A DNA stretch of 64,000 nt from an uncultured Clostridia bacterium (GCA_946500295.1 CAMMVF010000001.1:1-64000), one strand, 5' to 3'; counted from the first letter of the stretch, positions 53,483 to 62,958 are shown. Program-made: numbers and translations. The notes: generated by a model from the sequence alone, not told the origin.

Positions 53483-53905
53483 TTGTCGAAATTTAAAAGG
53501 ATAGGCATTTTGCTGTTGACTGCTGTTCTGATGTCGGTTTTAACTCTTTTCGGTTGCAGTTCCTCAACTGAAAGTTCATCATCTCAGGGCGGACTTACGG
53601 CAATGGAATATGAAGCGCCCGATAAGTATGAATACGAAGAAATTTCGGTTGACGCAATTACCGCCGTTGTCGGCGACAGGGAATGCACAGGTGCTATTAA
53701 CGATGGTTCGGATTCTACAAAGATGAAGACAGCCTATCTGTATAACGGGCTCACTGAAAGCGATCTCGATACTTACGGAGAGTATCTTTTGCAGTCCGGC
53801 TTTGAGGAGATTCAGGCTGACTGTTACAGCACGACCACTTCAGACGGAGCATCAATGAAAATAACATTGTCTTCTGATGCTGTGACCGTAGAGGGCGAAA
53901 AGTAA
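53483..53905 (+). CDS. Small lipoprotein, function unknown
   Basis: TTG start after GAAGGAGGG; KFKRIGILLLTAVLMSVLTLFGCSSS lipobox. Confidence 0.7.
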   Translation: MSKFKRIGILLLTAVLMSVLTLFGCSSSTESSSSQGGLTAMEYEAPDKYEYEEISVDAITAVVGDRECTGAINDGSDSTKMKTAYLYNGLTESDLDTYGEYLLQSGFEEIQADCYSTTTSDGASMKITLSSDAVTVEGEK

Positions 53906-53959
53906 GGCTGTGCATATTATTTAATTTGAATTTTTCTAATATTTTTCCCTTTGACAATA

Positions 53960-53999
53960 AGCCGAAGTCCCCGCAAAGCTGCGGGGACTTCGGCGTTTA
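53960..53999 (+). terminator. Terminator
   Basis: CCGAAGTCCCCGCAAAGCTGCGGGGACTTCGGCGTTT. Confidence 0.65.
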
Positions 54000-54066
54000 A
54001 TGTTTAATACCCATAGTATGTCTTTGGAAATTTGGCGTCTGCTTGGATATAGAATTTAAAAAGTAT

Positions 54067-54221
54067 ATAACCAAGTCGCCTCTGTAGGTGTCGGGTTCCA
54101 TTCGGTCTTTCGGTAAGGTTATAATTCCCCACCGAAGCTCTGAGAAGCAGAGATTCTCGGCGACGGTTGCAATCGTCGCAGGCGTGATTAAACGAACTTG
54201 TCACGCAGGCGAAGATTTAAA
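54067..54221 (+). repeat. Repeat family 1, long form (copy g)
   Basis: ATAACCAAGTCGCCTCTGTAGG...CGGTCTTTCGGTAAGG...CGGCGACGGTTGCAATCGTCGCAGGCGTGATTAAACGAACTTGTCACGCAGGCGAAGATTTAAA. Confidence 0.88.
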
Positions 54222-54262
54222 CGTAAAAAAACGACCGCCCTATTGGACGATCGCTTTTATGT

Positions 54263-54378
54263 GTTGGCGTCTTCCTATTTTCCCGGGCCGTCTCCAGCCA
54301 AGTATTTTCGGCACCGCTGAGCTTAACTTCTGTGTTCGGGATGGGAACAGGTGGACCCTCAGTGTCATCAACACCAAC
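54263..54378 (-). rRNA. rrf: 5S ribosomal RNA
   Basis: Minus strand GTTGGTGTTGATGACACTGAGGGTCCACCTGTTCCCATCCCGAACACAGAAGTTAAGCTCAGCGGTGCCGAAAATACTTGGCTGGAGACGGCCCGGGAAAATAGGAAGACGCCAAC; terminal stem pairs. Confidence 0.95.
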
Positions 54379-54408
54379 TATTTATCAGTCTCTCTCGACT
54401 GCTTGATT

Positions 54409-54437
54409 ATTATATCACCTTAAATCGAAAAATGCAA
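54409..54437 (-). promoter_or_regulatory. Promoter of the 5S rRNA gene
   Basis: Minus strand TTGCAT, 17 bp, TATAAT. Confidence 0.6.
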
Positions 54438-54596
54438 GAGTTTTTAAAAAAAAATTAAAATTTTTTTCTGACTTGTTTTCTGTGGGATTTGGGAGCTTAA
54501 TAATTATTATTTGTTGACTTAAGAGTGCAAAAAATGTAAAATATTATAATAATGAAGAATAATGCTGTTTAGACAGTCTCATAAAAGAGGGATAAT

Positions 54597-55835
54597 ATGA
54601 AAAAGACAGAGGAATGTGCGCTAAAGCTCTCATCATTGTCAATATACAAGGGAATACTGAAGCGGAGCGTGCCGGGTTTGTTTTTAAATTTACTTAAGCA
54701 AATCGACAGCAGCCCGAGCGAATTTCTGTCAGCCTGGGGAGATTTCTTTTCCCTGCTGTGTGAGAAGGGTTGTCAGGATGGGCTGTGCACCTATATGACC
54801 AAAGCCGCCCTGTATGATGAAAACAGCTTTTCCAAGGCGGCGGCTCGGGGTCAGCTCTCGTCTGTTCCAAAGAGTATAATTTCTGCTGTGGAGCGAGATA
54901 TAGCGATTATAACCGAGTGCTCTATGCTATCTCCTAAGGAGATAATAAACGACTACAGATACAAGGCGGATATTTACTCCATAGTTACTACCCTTCCTCA
55001 GTGGGGTTGCGGGGAACCGCTGTGGCAGATGGCTGATTTAGATAAGGCGGTGGAGCGTTCAGCTGAGTTTTACCGAAAAAACGGCTGTGGTATGTTTGCC
55101 AGATATAAGGCGTTTATTTGGAGGGACGGAGGTATTCATCCGGTACTTCATCCCGACAGCATAACCTTGGAGGATTTGAAGGGGTACAGCTATGCCAGAA
55201 ATCTTGTCATAAACAATACCCTCGCATTCTTAAACAATCAAAGTGCAAACAACTGCCTGCTCTACGGAGATAAGGGTACGGGAAAATCTTCGACCGTTAA
55301 GGCTATACTCAACGAGTACTTCACCAAGGGGCTCAGGGTGGTTGAGATGCCCAAGGAGAGGATATGCGACTTCCCGCTTTTGGTTGATAAAATTGCAATG
55401 GTGCCGATGAAGTTCATACTCTATATAGATGATTTGTCTTTCCAAACTCAGGACGACAACTACACCGCATTGAAGGCGGTGCTTGAGGGTGGTCTTGCTT
55501 CCAGACCCGAAAATACTCTGATTTACGCAACCTCAAACAGGAGACATATTGTCAAAGAAACCTTTGCCGACCGAGAGGGTGGGGAACTTAACAGAAATGA
55601 CCAGATGCAGGAGAGCCTGTCGTTGGCGGATCGTTTCGGATTGTCTGTCAACTTCTCTGCGCCGAGCAAGCAGGATTATCTTGATATAGTAAAGGCGATT
55701 GCCGACCAGAGAGGCGTAGATATGGAGCAGTCCGAGCTGTTTACTAAGGCGGAAAGCTGGGCGCTGGAGAGAGGCGGACGCTCTGCGCGCTGTGCAAGGC
55801 AGTTTGTCGATTCGCTGTTTGTTGATAAAGAGTGA
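54597..55835 (+). CDS. DUF815-type AAA ATPase
   Basis: NNCLLYGDKGTGKSSTVKAIL, LYIDDLSFQTQDDNYTALKAVLEGGLASRPENTLIYATSNRRHIV. Confidence 0.9.
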   Translation: MKKTEECALKLSSLSIYKGILKRSVPGLFLNLLKQIDSSPSEFLSAWGDFFSLLCEKGCQDGLCTYMTKAALYDENSFSKAAARGQLSSVPKSIISAVERDIAIITECSMLSPKEIINDYRYKADIYSIVTTLPQWGCGEPLWQMADLDKAVERSAEFYRKNGCGMFARYKAFIWRDGGIHPVLHPDSITLEDLKGYSYARNLVINNTLAFLNNQSANNCLLYGDKGTGKSSTVKAILNEYFTKGLRVVEMPKERICDFPLLVDKIAMVPMKFILYIDDLSFQTQDDNYTALKAVLEGGLASRPENTLIYATSNRRHIVKETFADREGGELNRNDQMQESLSLADRFGLSVNFSAPSKQDYLDIVKAIADQRGVDMEQSELFTKAESWALERGGRSARCARQFVDSLFVDKE

Positions 55836-55884
55836 AGATTAAACTAGGAGTTGTAATATTATATTGTACTGAGGAGAAGATAAA

Positions 55885-57093
55885 ATGTATAAAAAAATAT
55901 TGGCACTTGTATGTGCCGCAGCTTTAATTATTGTTCCGGCAGGCTGTTTGGACGCAAACAGTGCAGACTTTCCGGTTACGATTGGACACACGAAGTTTAA
56001 TTCAAGCGTAAACAATGCAGTTGTGCTTTCGGACAATGCTGCCGACATAATTTTGCAGCTTGGTTATGATTCCAGAATTTCCGGCAAAAGTGACGAATGC
56101 ACCCAGCAGGAGCTTGAGAATGTGGAGAGCTACGGATCGAAAACTCAACCGGAAATCAATAAAATCATCAGCGAAGCTCCCGATGTAGTAATCGCCGACA
56201 GCGACCTCTCTACGGATATAGCCGAGCAGATTGAAGACAGTGGGGTAAAGGTGCTGAGATTTGTACAGCCTGGCGATGACAGCGGACTTCTGCTTATGTA
56301 TAAAAAGCTAAGCCTTCTCTTTGAGGGAAATCAGGGCGGTGAGACCGACGGCGAAGACAGCTACAATGGACTGATGACGGCAATACAGAATAATGTACAG
56401 TCGCTGCCGGATATCTCAAAGCCGAAGACTGTTTGCTATCTCGCTGATTTTGAGGGGAAAACCATTACAGGGGATATGATGGGTAACTTGGTATTTACTA
56501 ATTCCGGAGCCGACAACATAGCTTCCTCTATGGCAGGAGGAAAGGTGGATATTTCGTATATCCAGGAGCAGAATCCTCAGTACATATTCTGCGACAGCGC
56601 AATGGCAGATAAGATAAAGACTAATACGGAATTTAAGGACCTTTTGGCTGTCAAGAACAACAGGGTAGTTGAGATTCCTTACAGCGACTTTACCAGAGGA
56701 GGAGTCAGTCTGCTCAAGGCAATCAGCATTGTTACAGAGACGTTGTATCCGAATGGAGAGGCCGGTTCTGTTGCTGAAAACTACGGAATAGAGTTTGATG
56801 AGGATACATATCTGACCGTAGGCGACGGCTCGGATACAGAGGATAACGACGCTGACGGTTACAGAAACACTATTATAATTATCCAAAACCGTCTTGACGA
56901 TTTAGGATACTGGCCTATTGATGAAATGACCGGATATTACGGCGAGACTACGGCTTCGGCGGTGAGCGAGTTCCAGTCAACCAATGGATTGGAGAACACC
57001 AGCGGTTCGGCGGATTACGAGACCCTTAATAAAATGTTCTCTGATGACGCTGTACCGAGAAGCGAGCCGATAGAGAAGCAATCTTTAGAATAA
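55885..57093 (+). CDS. ABC-type substrate-binding lipoprotein (BtuF/FhuD-like) fused to a peptidoglycan-binding domain
   Basis: Lipobox PAGCLD; NNAVVLSDNAADIILQLGYDSRISGKSDEC, PDVVIADSDL; C-terminal IIIIQNRLDDLGYWPIDEMTGYYGETTASAVSEFQSTNGL. Confidence 0.85.
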   Translation: MYKKILALVCAAALIIVPAGCLDANSADFPVTIGHTKFNSSVNNAVVLSDNAADIILQLGYDSRISGKSDECTQQELENVESYGSKTQPEINKIISEAPDVVIADSDLSTDIAEQIEDSGVKVLRFVQPGDDSGLLLMYKKLSLLFEGNQGGETDGEDSYNGLMTAIQNNVQSLPDISKPKTVCYLADFEGKTITGDMMGNLVFTNSGADNIASSMAGGKVDISYIQEQNPQYIFCDSAMADKIKTNTEFKDLLAVKNNRVVEIPYSDFTRGGVSLLKAISIVTETLYPNGEAGSVAENYGIEFDEDTYLTVGDGSDTEDNDADGYRNTIIIIQNRLDDLGYWPIDEMTGYYGETTASAVSEFQSTNGLENTSGSADYETLNKMFSDDAVPRSEPIEKQSLE

Positions 57094-57207
57094 CTTGTGA
57101 GGTGAAGCTGTTTTGACAAGATATGTAATGTTTGCATAGCATTGGCTATTGCAAATAAAATTTAATGCTATAGCCATGCTTATCCGACAAAATATTTTGG
57201 AGGTAAC

Positions 57208-57474
57208 ATGAGCTATAAAAGGGCGGATGAGGTTCTGCCGATAAAACTTTTAAGAGAAATTCAGATGTATGTTGACGGGGAGAATATATACATTCCCAAA
57301 ATAGAGGGTAACAGGAGAAGCTGGGGAGAGCAGACAACAATAAAGGAAGAGCTTTCCGAGCGCAACCGGAAAATTGCAGAGGATTACCGCAGTGGATTGA
57401 ATGTTTCGCAGCTTGCTGAGAAATATTTTCTCTCCGACAAGAGCATACAGAGGATAATCAGAAATACAAAATAA
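57208..57474 (+). CDS. CD3324-like small HTH protein
   Basis: YKRADEVLPIKLLREIQMYVDGENIYIPK...YRSGLNVSQLAEKYFLSDKSIQRIIRN. Confidence 0.8.
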   Translation: MSYKRADEVLPIKLLREIQMYVDGENIYIPKIEGNRRSWGEQTTIKEELSERNRKIAEDYRSGLNVSQLAEKYFLSDKSIQRIIRNTK

Positions 57475-57481
57475 GTAGTTA

Positions 57482-57534
57482 AAACCTGCGCAGAAGCTCG
57501 CTCATAGGGCGAATATCGGCGCAGGTTTTTTTGT
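57482..57534 (+). terminator. Terminator
   Basis: AAACCTGCGC...GCGCAGGTTTTTTT. Confidence 0.7.
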
Positions 57535-57618
57535 AAAAAAGCTTGAGCTTGAAACGCAGAAAAAGGCAAAGTATAATTGTCGTGTAGCTACGAAAAAAAC
57601 AAGAGGAGAAACTATTTT

Positions 57619-58074
57619 ATGAAGATAATATCAATCAGAGAAAATCCCGAATGGACACAAAGGGCGATAGCCTATTTTCAAAAGCATTGGGCAAATCCCG
57701 ATAGCATGATGGTGTATGACGACTGCATAAAAAGCTCGCTGCAAGCTGAAAATCCTCTGCCGAGGTGGTATCTGCTGACTGATGAGGAGGAGATTATCGG
57801 TTGTGCGGGGCTTATCACCAACGATTTTATAAGCCGTATGGATTTATATCCCTGGCTTTGCGCTCTGTTTATTGAGGAAAAGCACAGGGGCAACGCCTAT
57901 GGCAGTCTGTTGATTGAGAAAATCAAAGAGGATACAGCGGCGGCAGGGTTTAAAAATCTTTATCTTTGCACTGACCATAACGGATATTATGAGCACTACG
58001 GCTTTGAGCATATAGCCGAAGGCTACCATCCTTGGGGAGATACCTCGAAAATTTACCGAGCGCAGTTAGTATAA
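57619..58074 (+). CDS. GNAT family N-acetyltransferase
   Basis: LCALFIEEKHRGNAYGSLLIEKIKED; LYLCTDHNGYYEHYGFEHI; start MKIISIREN after GAGGAG. Confidence 0.9.
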   Translation: MKIISIRENPEWTQRAIAYFQKHWANPDSMMVYDDCIKSSLQAENPLPRWYLLTDEEEIIGCAGLITNDFISRMDLYPWLCALFIEEKHRGNAYGSLLIEKIKEDTAAAGFKNLYLCTDHNGYYEHYGFEHIAEGYHPWGDTSKIYRAQLV

Positions 58075-58143
58075 CCAAGTCGCCGATGTCCCCGCCTCTG
58101 TAGGCGTGATCAAACGAGTTTGTCACGCAGGCGAAGATTTAAA
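58071..58143 (+). repeat. Repeat family 1, short form (copy h)
   Basis: ATAACCAAGTCGCCGATGTCCCCGCCTCTGTAGGCGTGATCAAACGAGTTTGTCACGCAGGCGAAGATTTAAA. Confidence 0.9.
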
Positions 58144-58242
58144 GAAACACGGCGGATTGCGCAATGGAATATTTTTCTTAAAACAGAGGAGCTGTATCAG
58201 GAATTTCCTGATACAGCCCCAATCTTATGACCGGGAGGGTCT

Positions 58243-58440
58243 TTATTTCATGCTGTTTTCGTAAGCTTCGATCATCTTTTTAACCATCTGACCGCCGACT
58301 GAACCTGCCTGACGGGAGGTCAAATCGCCGTTGTAACCCTGCTTGAGGTTTACTCCTACCTCGCTGGCACACTCCATCTTGAATCTTTCCATGGCTTCCT
58401 TAGCTTCAGGGATGTTTAACTGATTGTTGTTGCTTGACAT
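58243..58440 (-). CDS. Alpha/beta-type small acid-soluble spore protein
   Basis: EAMERFKMECASEVGVNLKQGYNGDLTSRQAGSVGGQMVKKMI. Confidence 0.95.
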   Translation of the reverse strand: MSSNNNQLNIPEAKEAMERFKMECASEVGVNLKQGYNGDLTSRQAGSVGGQMVKKMIEAYENSMK

Positions 58441-58910
58441 AGCGTTTTCTCCTTTAGAAAATTCTTTTATAAAATTCATAATTTTCATTTTTAGCGGAAT
58501 AATATCAGCTGTACATAAGCTCGCCGCATATTATAGCATATCGTCTTAATCCGATTTATCCAAGAAATAATTCAAACTATATTTATGCTAAGATAAATCT
58601 TTTCTTAAGTCTCAAGCTGATTTTTAATTTGTGAAAATCGGCTTGTTTAAAGCATAGCTTAAAATTTTTCAGCCAATAGAAAAACCTCTGTTTTTCTTCC
58701 GCAACATTATTTTGTGCGGAGGTGATGAAAATATAAAATGAAAATTATGGGTTGATAGTTTTGTGTGTAATCGAAAATTTTATAAAAAATTGTAAGCGTG
58801 AATACATAAAACAAAGGTTTAACGCTAAAAAAATAAAGCTCTCCCTCTCGGATAAGATTTCCAAAGGGGAGAGCTTTTGCTTTAATAATGAAAGTGTAAT
58901 TGTATATTTC

Positions 58911-59717
58911 TTACCTGCCGCCGGTTTCGCTGAGGTTTTGCTGATATGCTTTAAATTTAGACGGCTTTTTTATTTTCTCGGGCTTGACGTTTTTGCCCTT
59001 GAATTTTCTTGCGAATTTCCACGCCTTGCTCAACACCTCGTCCAAAGCTTCGTTCATTAATTCCTGACTAGCCTCGTCATCAATTCCGTTGAGTATTACA
59101 ATGGTAATTACAGAGCGGCAGTCCATATCCCCGTTTTTGTACTGGGCGCTCAAAACAGCGCCGAGCTTGGTTATAAGCTGTTTGTTTTTGCTTTTTAAGA
59201 GAGTGTTCACCTTGGGAACTACAGAATTTTTTGCAAAGGTTGCGCTGCGAAACGGCGAATAGCTGTCCTCCTCAAGGAAGATTTCATCTTTAAGCTCTGG
59301 GAAAATCTGCACCAGCCTTTTAAACAGGAAAACCGGGTCTACGTTTCCGTCCTCGTCTCTCTTTTTCTTCTTTGCCTGTCTTTGGGATTTTACTCTGACA
59401 GGGGTTGTGACGGTGGCTACAAAGTCGTTGGCAATGCTGGTTGCGTCACGTTTGTCATTTGTCTCGGGGTCGAACATCCAAGTGGCCAGCGAGCGCCACT
59501 CGTTGTCGGGACCGTCCTCCGTCATCTGGCAGCTTTCAAGCACCATGCGCTGCTTGTCTGTGTAGTAAATCACGGAGTAGGCAATGGCGTCGTTCGCATA
59601 AAGCGAGACTATCTCGTTTTCTTCGGCGTTTGAGACGTTCAGCTTTTTGTAGCCCATCGGCTCTACGGCTTCGCTGAATTTCGTACATACATATTCATAG
59701 GCTTCATTTACAGTCAT
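58911..59717 (-). CDS. Hypothetical protein (268 aa)
   Basis: Long ORF with coding-like composition; no motif recognised. Confidence 0.6.
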   Translation of the reverse strand: MTVNEAYEYVCTKFSEAVEPMGYKKLNVSNAEENEIVSLYANDAIAYSVIYYTDKQRMVLESCQMTEDGPDNEWRSLATWMFDPETNDKRDATSIANDFVATVTTPVRVKSQRQAKKKKRDEDGNVDPVFLFKRLVQIFPELKDEIFLEEDSYSPFRSATFAKNSVVPKVNTLLKSKNKQLITKLGAVLSAQYKNGDMDCRSVITIVILNGIDDEASQELMNEALDEVLSKAWKFARKFKGKNVKPEKIKKPSKFKAYQQNLSETGGR

Positions 59718-59976
59718 AATATTATCATCCTCATATTTGTTATTTGCATATTTGTCCTTTGCTTGTCACAGCCTATTATACCGTGTCATGGCGGATTTGT
59801 CACTACTTTTTGATTTTGTTTACAAAAACTCAATAGCCTGATATTCCAATTTCTATTTGAAAGAGCTTACAATCTGTGGTATCATTACTAAAGTGTACCT
59901 CTAAAAGCTAAGCCGTAAAAAAGGCTGAATGAGAGCACAGAGCAGGAATAATTGATTTATAAGGGGATGAACGGCG

Positions 59977-60789
59977 ATGTCGAAAAAGCCCATAGGGGTT
60001 TTTGATTCCGGGCTTGGGGGCTTGACGGCGGTCAAAGAACTGCTGGAGGTTTTGCCCAATGAGGATATAGTCTACTTCGGGGATACCGGCAGAGTTCCCT
60101 ACGGAAACCGGAGTAAAAGTACAATAATTAAATATGCACAGCAGGACGCCGGTTTTCTGATTTCTAAAAATGTCAAATTTATAATCGCAGCCTGTGGGAC
60201 AGTCAGCTCAGTTGCCGGTGACTTGGGCGGTAGTATTCCCATCCCCTTTACAGGGGTTGTAAGACCCACGGCGGCGGCAGCCGTAAAAGCAACTAAAAAT
60301 AATAAAATCGGCGTTATAGGTACTAGCGCGACTATCGGCAGCGGTTCGTACAAGAAGGAGATTGAAAGGCTTGACTCTCAGATAGAGGTTTACCAGCAGG
60401 ATTGTCCGCTTTTTGTTCCCTTGGTAGAAAACGGCTTTATCAGTGAAGACGATCCGATAGCGGTGATGGTAGTGGAGAGATACCTGTCACATCTCAAAGA
60501 AATAGGGGTTGACACGATTATTTTGGGTTGTACTCACTATCCTATATTAAAGGGCGTTATATCAAACTTCATGGGTGAAGCTGTAACCCTAATTGATTCA
60601 GGTAGGGAAACGGCATTGTACACGGCCGAGCAACTGAAGAAAAGAGGACTGCTAAACGACGGCACAGACGCCGGGCAATGCAGTTTCTTTGTAAGCGATA
60701 CCCCGGACGGCTTTTCGCATCTTGCCGGGATGTTTCTCGACAGGAACATCGACCGAAGCGTGACGCAGATTGATATTGAGCAGTATTAA
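59977..60789 (+). CDS. murI: Glutamate racemase
   Basis: PIGVFDSGLGGLTAVKEL, YFGDTGRVPYG, AACGTVSS, LGCTHYPIL. Confidence 0.96.
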   Translation: MSKKPIGVFDSGLGGLTAVKELLEVLPNEDIVYFGDTGRVPYGNRSKSTIIKYAQQDAGFLISKNVKFIIAACGTVSSVAGDLGGSIPIPFTGVVRPTAAAAVKATKNNKIGVIGTSATIGSGSYKKEIERLDSQIEVYQQDCPLFVPLVENGFISEDDPIAVMVVERYLSHLKEIGVDTIILGCTHYPILKGVISNFMGEAVTLIDSGRETALYTAEQLKKRGLLNDGTDAGQCSFFVSDTPDGFSHLAGMFLDRNIDRSVTQIDIEQY

Positions 60790-60802
60790 AAGGAACTTGC
60801 AC

Positions 60803-61255
60803 ATGGAAGAATTAAAAAAGAATTACTTAATAAAAATTGTCGGAAAGCAGGAGGTTGAGGGTGAGACTGATGTGATTGAGGTTGAGACCACCGCAAGCTA
60901 CGAGCAGAAAGACGGAGTTAAATACATATCATATACTGAATATATTGAGGATGAGGACGGTCAGAGTGAAAAGGAGACTTTGGTCAAAATAGATAGCGAC
61001 ACGCTGGTTACGATAATCAGAACCGGCGAATTCCAAAGTCAGCTCATGCTCGAGCTTGACCGCCAGCACCAATGCTACTACTCCACGCCCTTTGGCGAGA
61101 TGCTCATTAAGGTTTACACCGGAGCTATGGAAATTGAGCTTAATGAGGACGGAGGACACGTCAGAGTTCAGTATTCATTAAACTTTAACAGCGATTTTGG
61201 CAGCGAGAACGAATTTTTGATTGAGCTACATAAGCTGCCTCATAAAACAGAGTAA
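60803..61255 (+). CDS. DUF1934 family protein
   Basis: Calycin-like KIVGKQEVEGETDVIEVETTA...VKYISYTEY...STPFGEMLIKVYT; between murI and argS. Confidence 0.8.
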   Translation: MEELKKNYLIKIVGKQEVEGETDVIEVETTASYEQKDGVKYISYTEYIEDEDGQSEKETLVKIDSDTLVTIIRTGEFQSQLMLELDRQHQCYYSTPFGEMLIKVYTGAMEIELNEDGGHVRVQYSLNFNSDFGSENEFLIELHKLPHKTE

Positions 61256-61266
61256 AGGAAGATAAT

Positions 61267-62958
61267 ATGTCACAGATATCAGGTAAGGCAGTCTCAGGAC
61301 TGATGCAGGAAATTAAAAATGCGCTTAATGCAGCGGTGGAAAAGGGAGAGCTTCCGGCTTATGATAAGCTTCCGGATTTTATTATTGAGACGCCGGCGGA
61401 CAAAAGCCACGGAGACCTGGCCACAAACGCCGCCATGGCGTGCGCCAAGGTGTTCAGACAGCCGCCGTTTAAGATTGCGGCTGCAATAAAGAACAATATA
61501 AACCTTAAAAATACTTACATCAGTTCCTGCGAGGTCGCAGGACCGGGCTTTATTAATTTTACTCTCTCTCAGGATTACTACACGGCGGTGTTGCGTGAAA
61601 TAGAGGAAAAGGGCGAAGATTACGGCAGAAGCGACTATGGCAAGGGTAAAAAGATTCTGCTTGAGTTTGTATCTGCAAATCCGACCGGCCCCATGCACAT
61701 CGGCAACGCCAGGGGCGGAGCTCTGGGCGACTGCCTTGCGTCTGTTTTGCAGGCTGCAGGCTTTGAGGTTTCGAGGGAGTTTTACGTCAACGACGCAGGA
61801 AATCAGATAGAAAAGTTTAAGAACTCTCTTGAGGCGAGATACCTTCAACTGTTTGATCCGAGCGTTGAGATGCCTGAGGATTGCTACCTCGGCGAGGATA
61901 TAACGAACCACGCCAAGGCTTTTGCCGAAATTCACGGCGACAGCTATGTTAATATGTCAAGTGAACAGCGCAGAGACGCTCTGTGCGACTATGCCCTGCC
62001 GCTGAATATTCAAAAGCTCAAGACCGACCTTGAAAAATACAGAATCAATTACGACAACTGGTTTTTGGAAAGCTCCCTTCATAAAAGCGGTGCCGTGGCA
62101 GACATAATAGAGAAGCTGAAATCAAGCGGACATACCTACGAAAAGGAGGGTGCGCTGTGGTTTAAGACAACCGACTTCGGCGAGGACAAGGACAGGGTGC
62201 TAGTGCGTGCAAACGGAATTCCCACCTACCTGGTTCCCGATATCGCTTATCATTACAATAAACTGGTTACAAGGGGTTACGATATAGCCATTGACGTGCT
62301 GGGCGCAGACCACCACGGATATATTCCCAGAATCAAGGCTTCGATGGAGGCGCTGGGGGTTGACCCGGACAGGCTCGATATAATAATTATGCAGATGGTT
62401 CGACTTATCAAAAACGGCGAGACCTACAAGCTTTCAAAACGAAGCGGAAAGGCGGTTACGCTCGAGACCCTGCTCGAGGAGGTGCCCGTGGACGCAGCAA
62501 GGTTCATCTTTAATATGCGTGAGCCTAACACACAGATGGATTTTGACCTCGATTTGGCGGTTGCCGAGGACAGCCAAAACCCCGTTTACTACGTTCAGTA
62601 TGCCCATGCGAGAATTTGTTCCATACTCAAGGCGATGAAGGGTGACGGCATAGTCCCGAGGGAGTGCACGGGCGAGGAGCTGTCGCTGCTGAGTACGCCC
62701 GAGGAAAAGGAGCTTATCAGCCACCTTGCGTCATACACTGCCGAAATTGAGTCTGCGGCTAAAAACTACGACCCGACCAAGATTACCCGCTTTGTGCTTG
62801 AGCTTGCTTCGCTTTTCCACAAATTCTACAATGCCTGCCGAATCAAGGGCAGCGAGGAGGGCTTGATGCAGGCAAGGCTTGCACTGTGCTTATCGGTAAA
62901 AAGCGTAATCAAAAACGTGCTAGATATGCTCAAAATCACCGCACCGGAGTCGATGTGA
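61267..62958 (+). CDS. argS: Arginyl-tRNA synthetase
   Basis: VSANPTGPMHIGNARGGALGD, KLSKRSGKAVTLETLLEEV. Confidence 0.97.
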   Translation: MSQISGKAVSGLMQEIKNALNAAVEKGELPAYDKLPDFIIETPADKSHGDLATNAAMACAKVFRQPPFKIAAAIKNNINLKNTYISSCEVAGPGFINFTLSQDYYTAVLREIEEKGEDYGRSDYGKGKKILLEFVSANPTGPMHIGNARGGALGDCLASVLQAAGFEVSREFYVNDAGNQIEKFKNSLEARYLQLFDPSVEMPEDCYLGEDITNHAKAFAEIHGDSYVNMSSEQRRDALCDYALPLNIQKLKTDLEKYRINYDNWFLESSLHKSGAVADIIEKLKSSGHTYEKEGALWFKTTDFGEDKDRVLVRANGIPTYLVPDIAYHYNKLVTRGYDIAIDVLGADHHGYIPRIKASMEALGVDPDRLDIIIMQMVRLIKNGETYKLSKRSGKAVTLETLLEEVPVDAARFIFNMREPNTQMDFDLDLAVAEDSQNPVYYVQYAHARICSILKAMKGDGIVPRECTGEELSLLSTPEEKELISHLASYTAEIESAAKNYDPTKITRFVLELASLFHKFYNACRIKGSEEGLMQARLALCLSVKSVIKNVLDMLKITAPESM

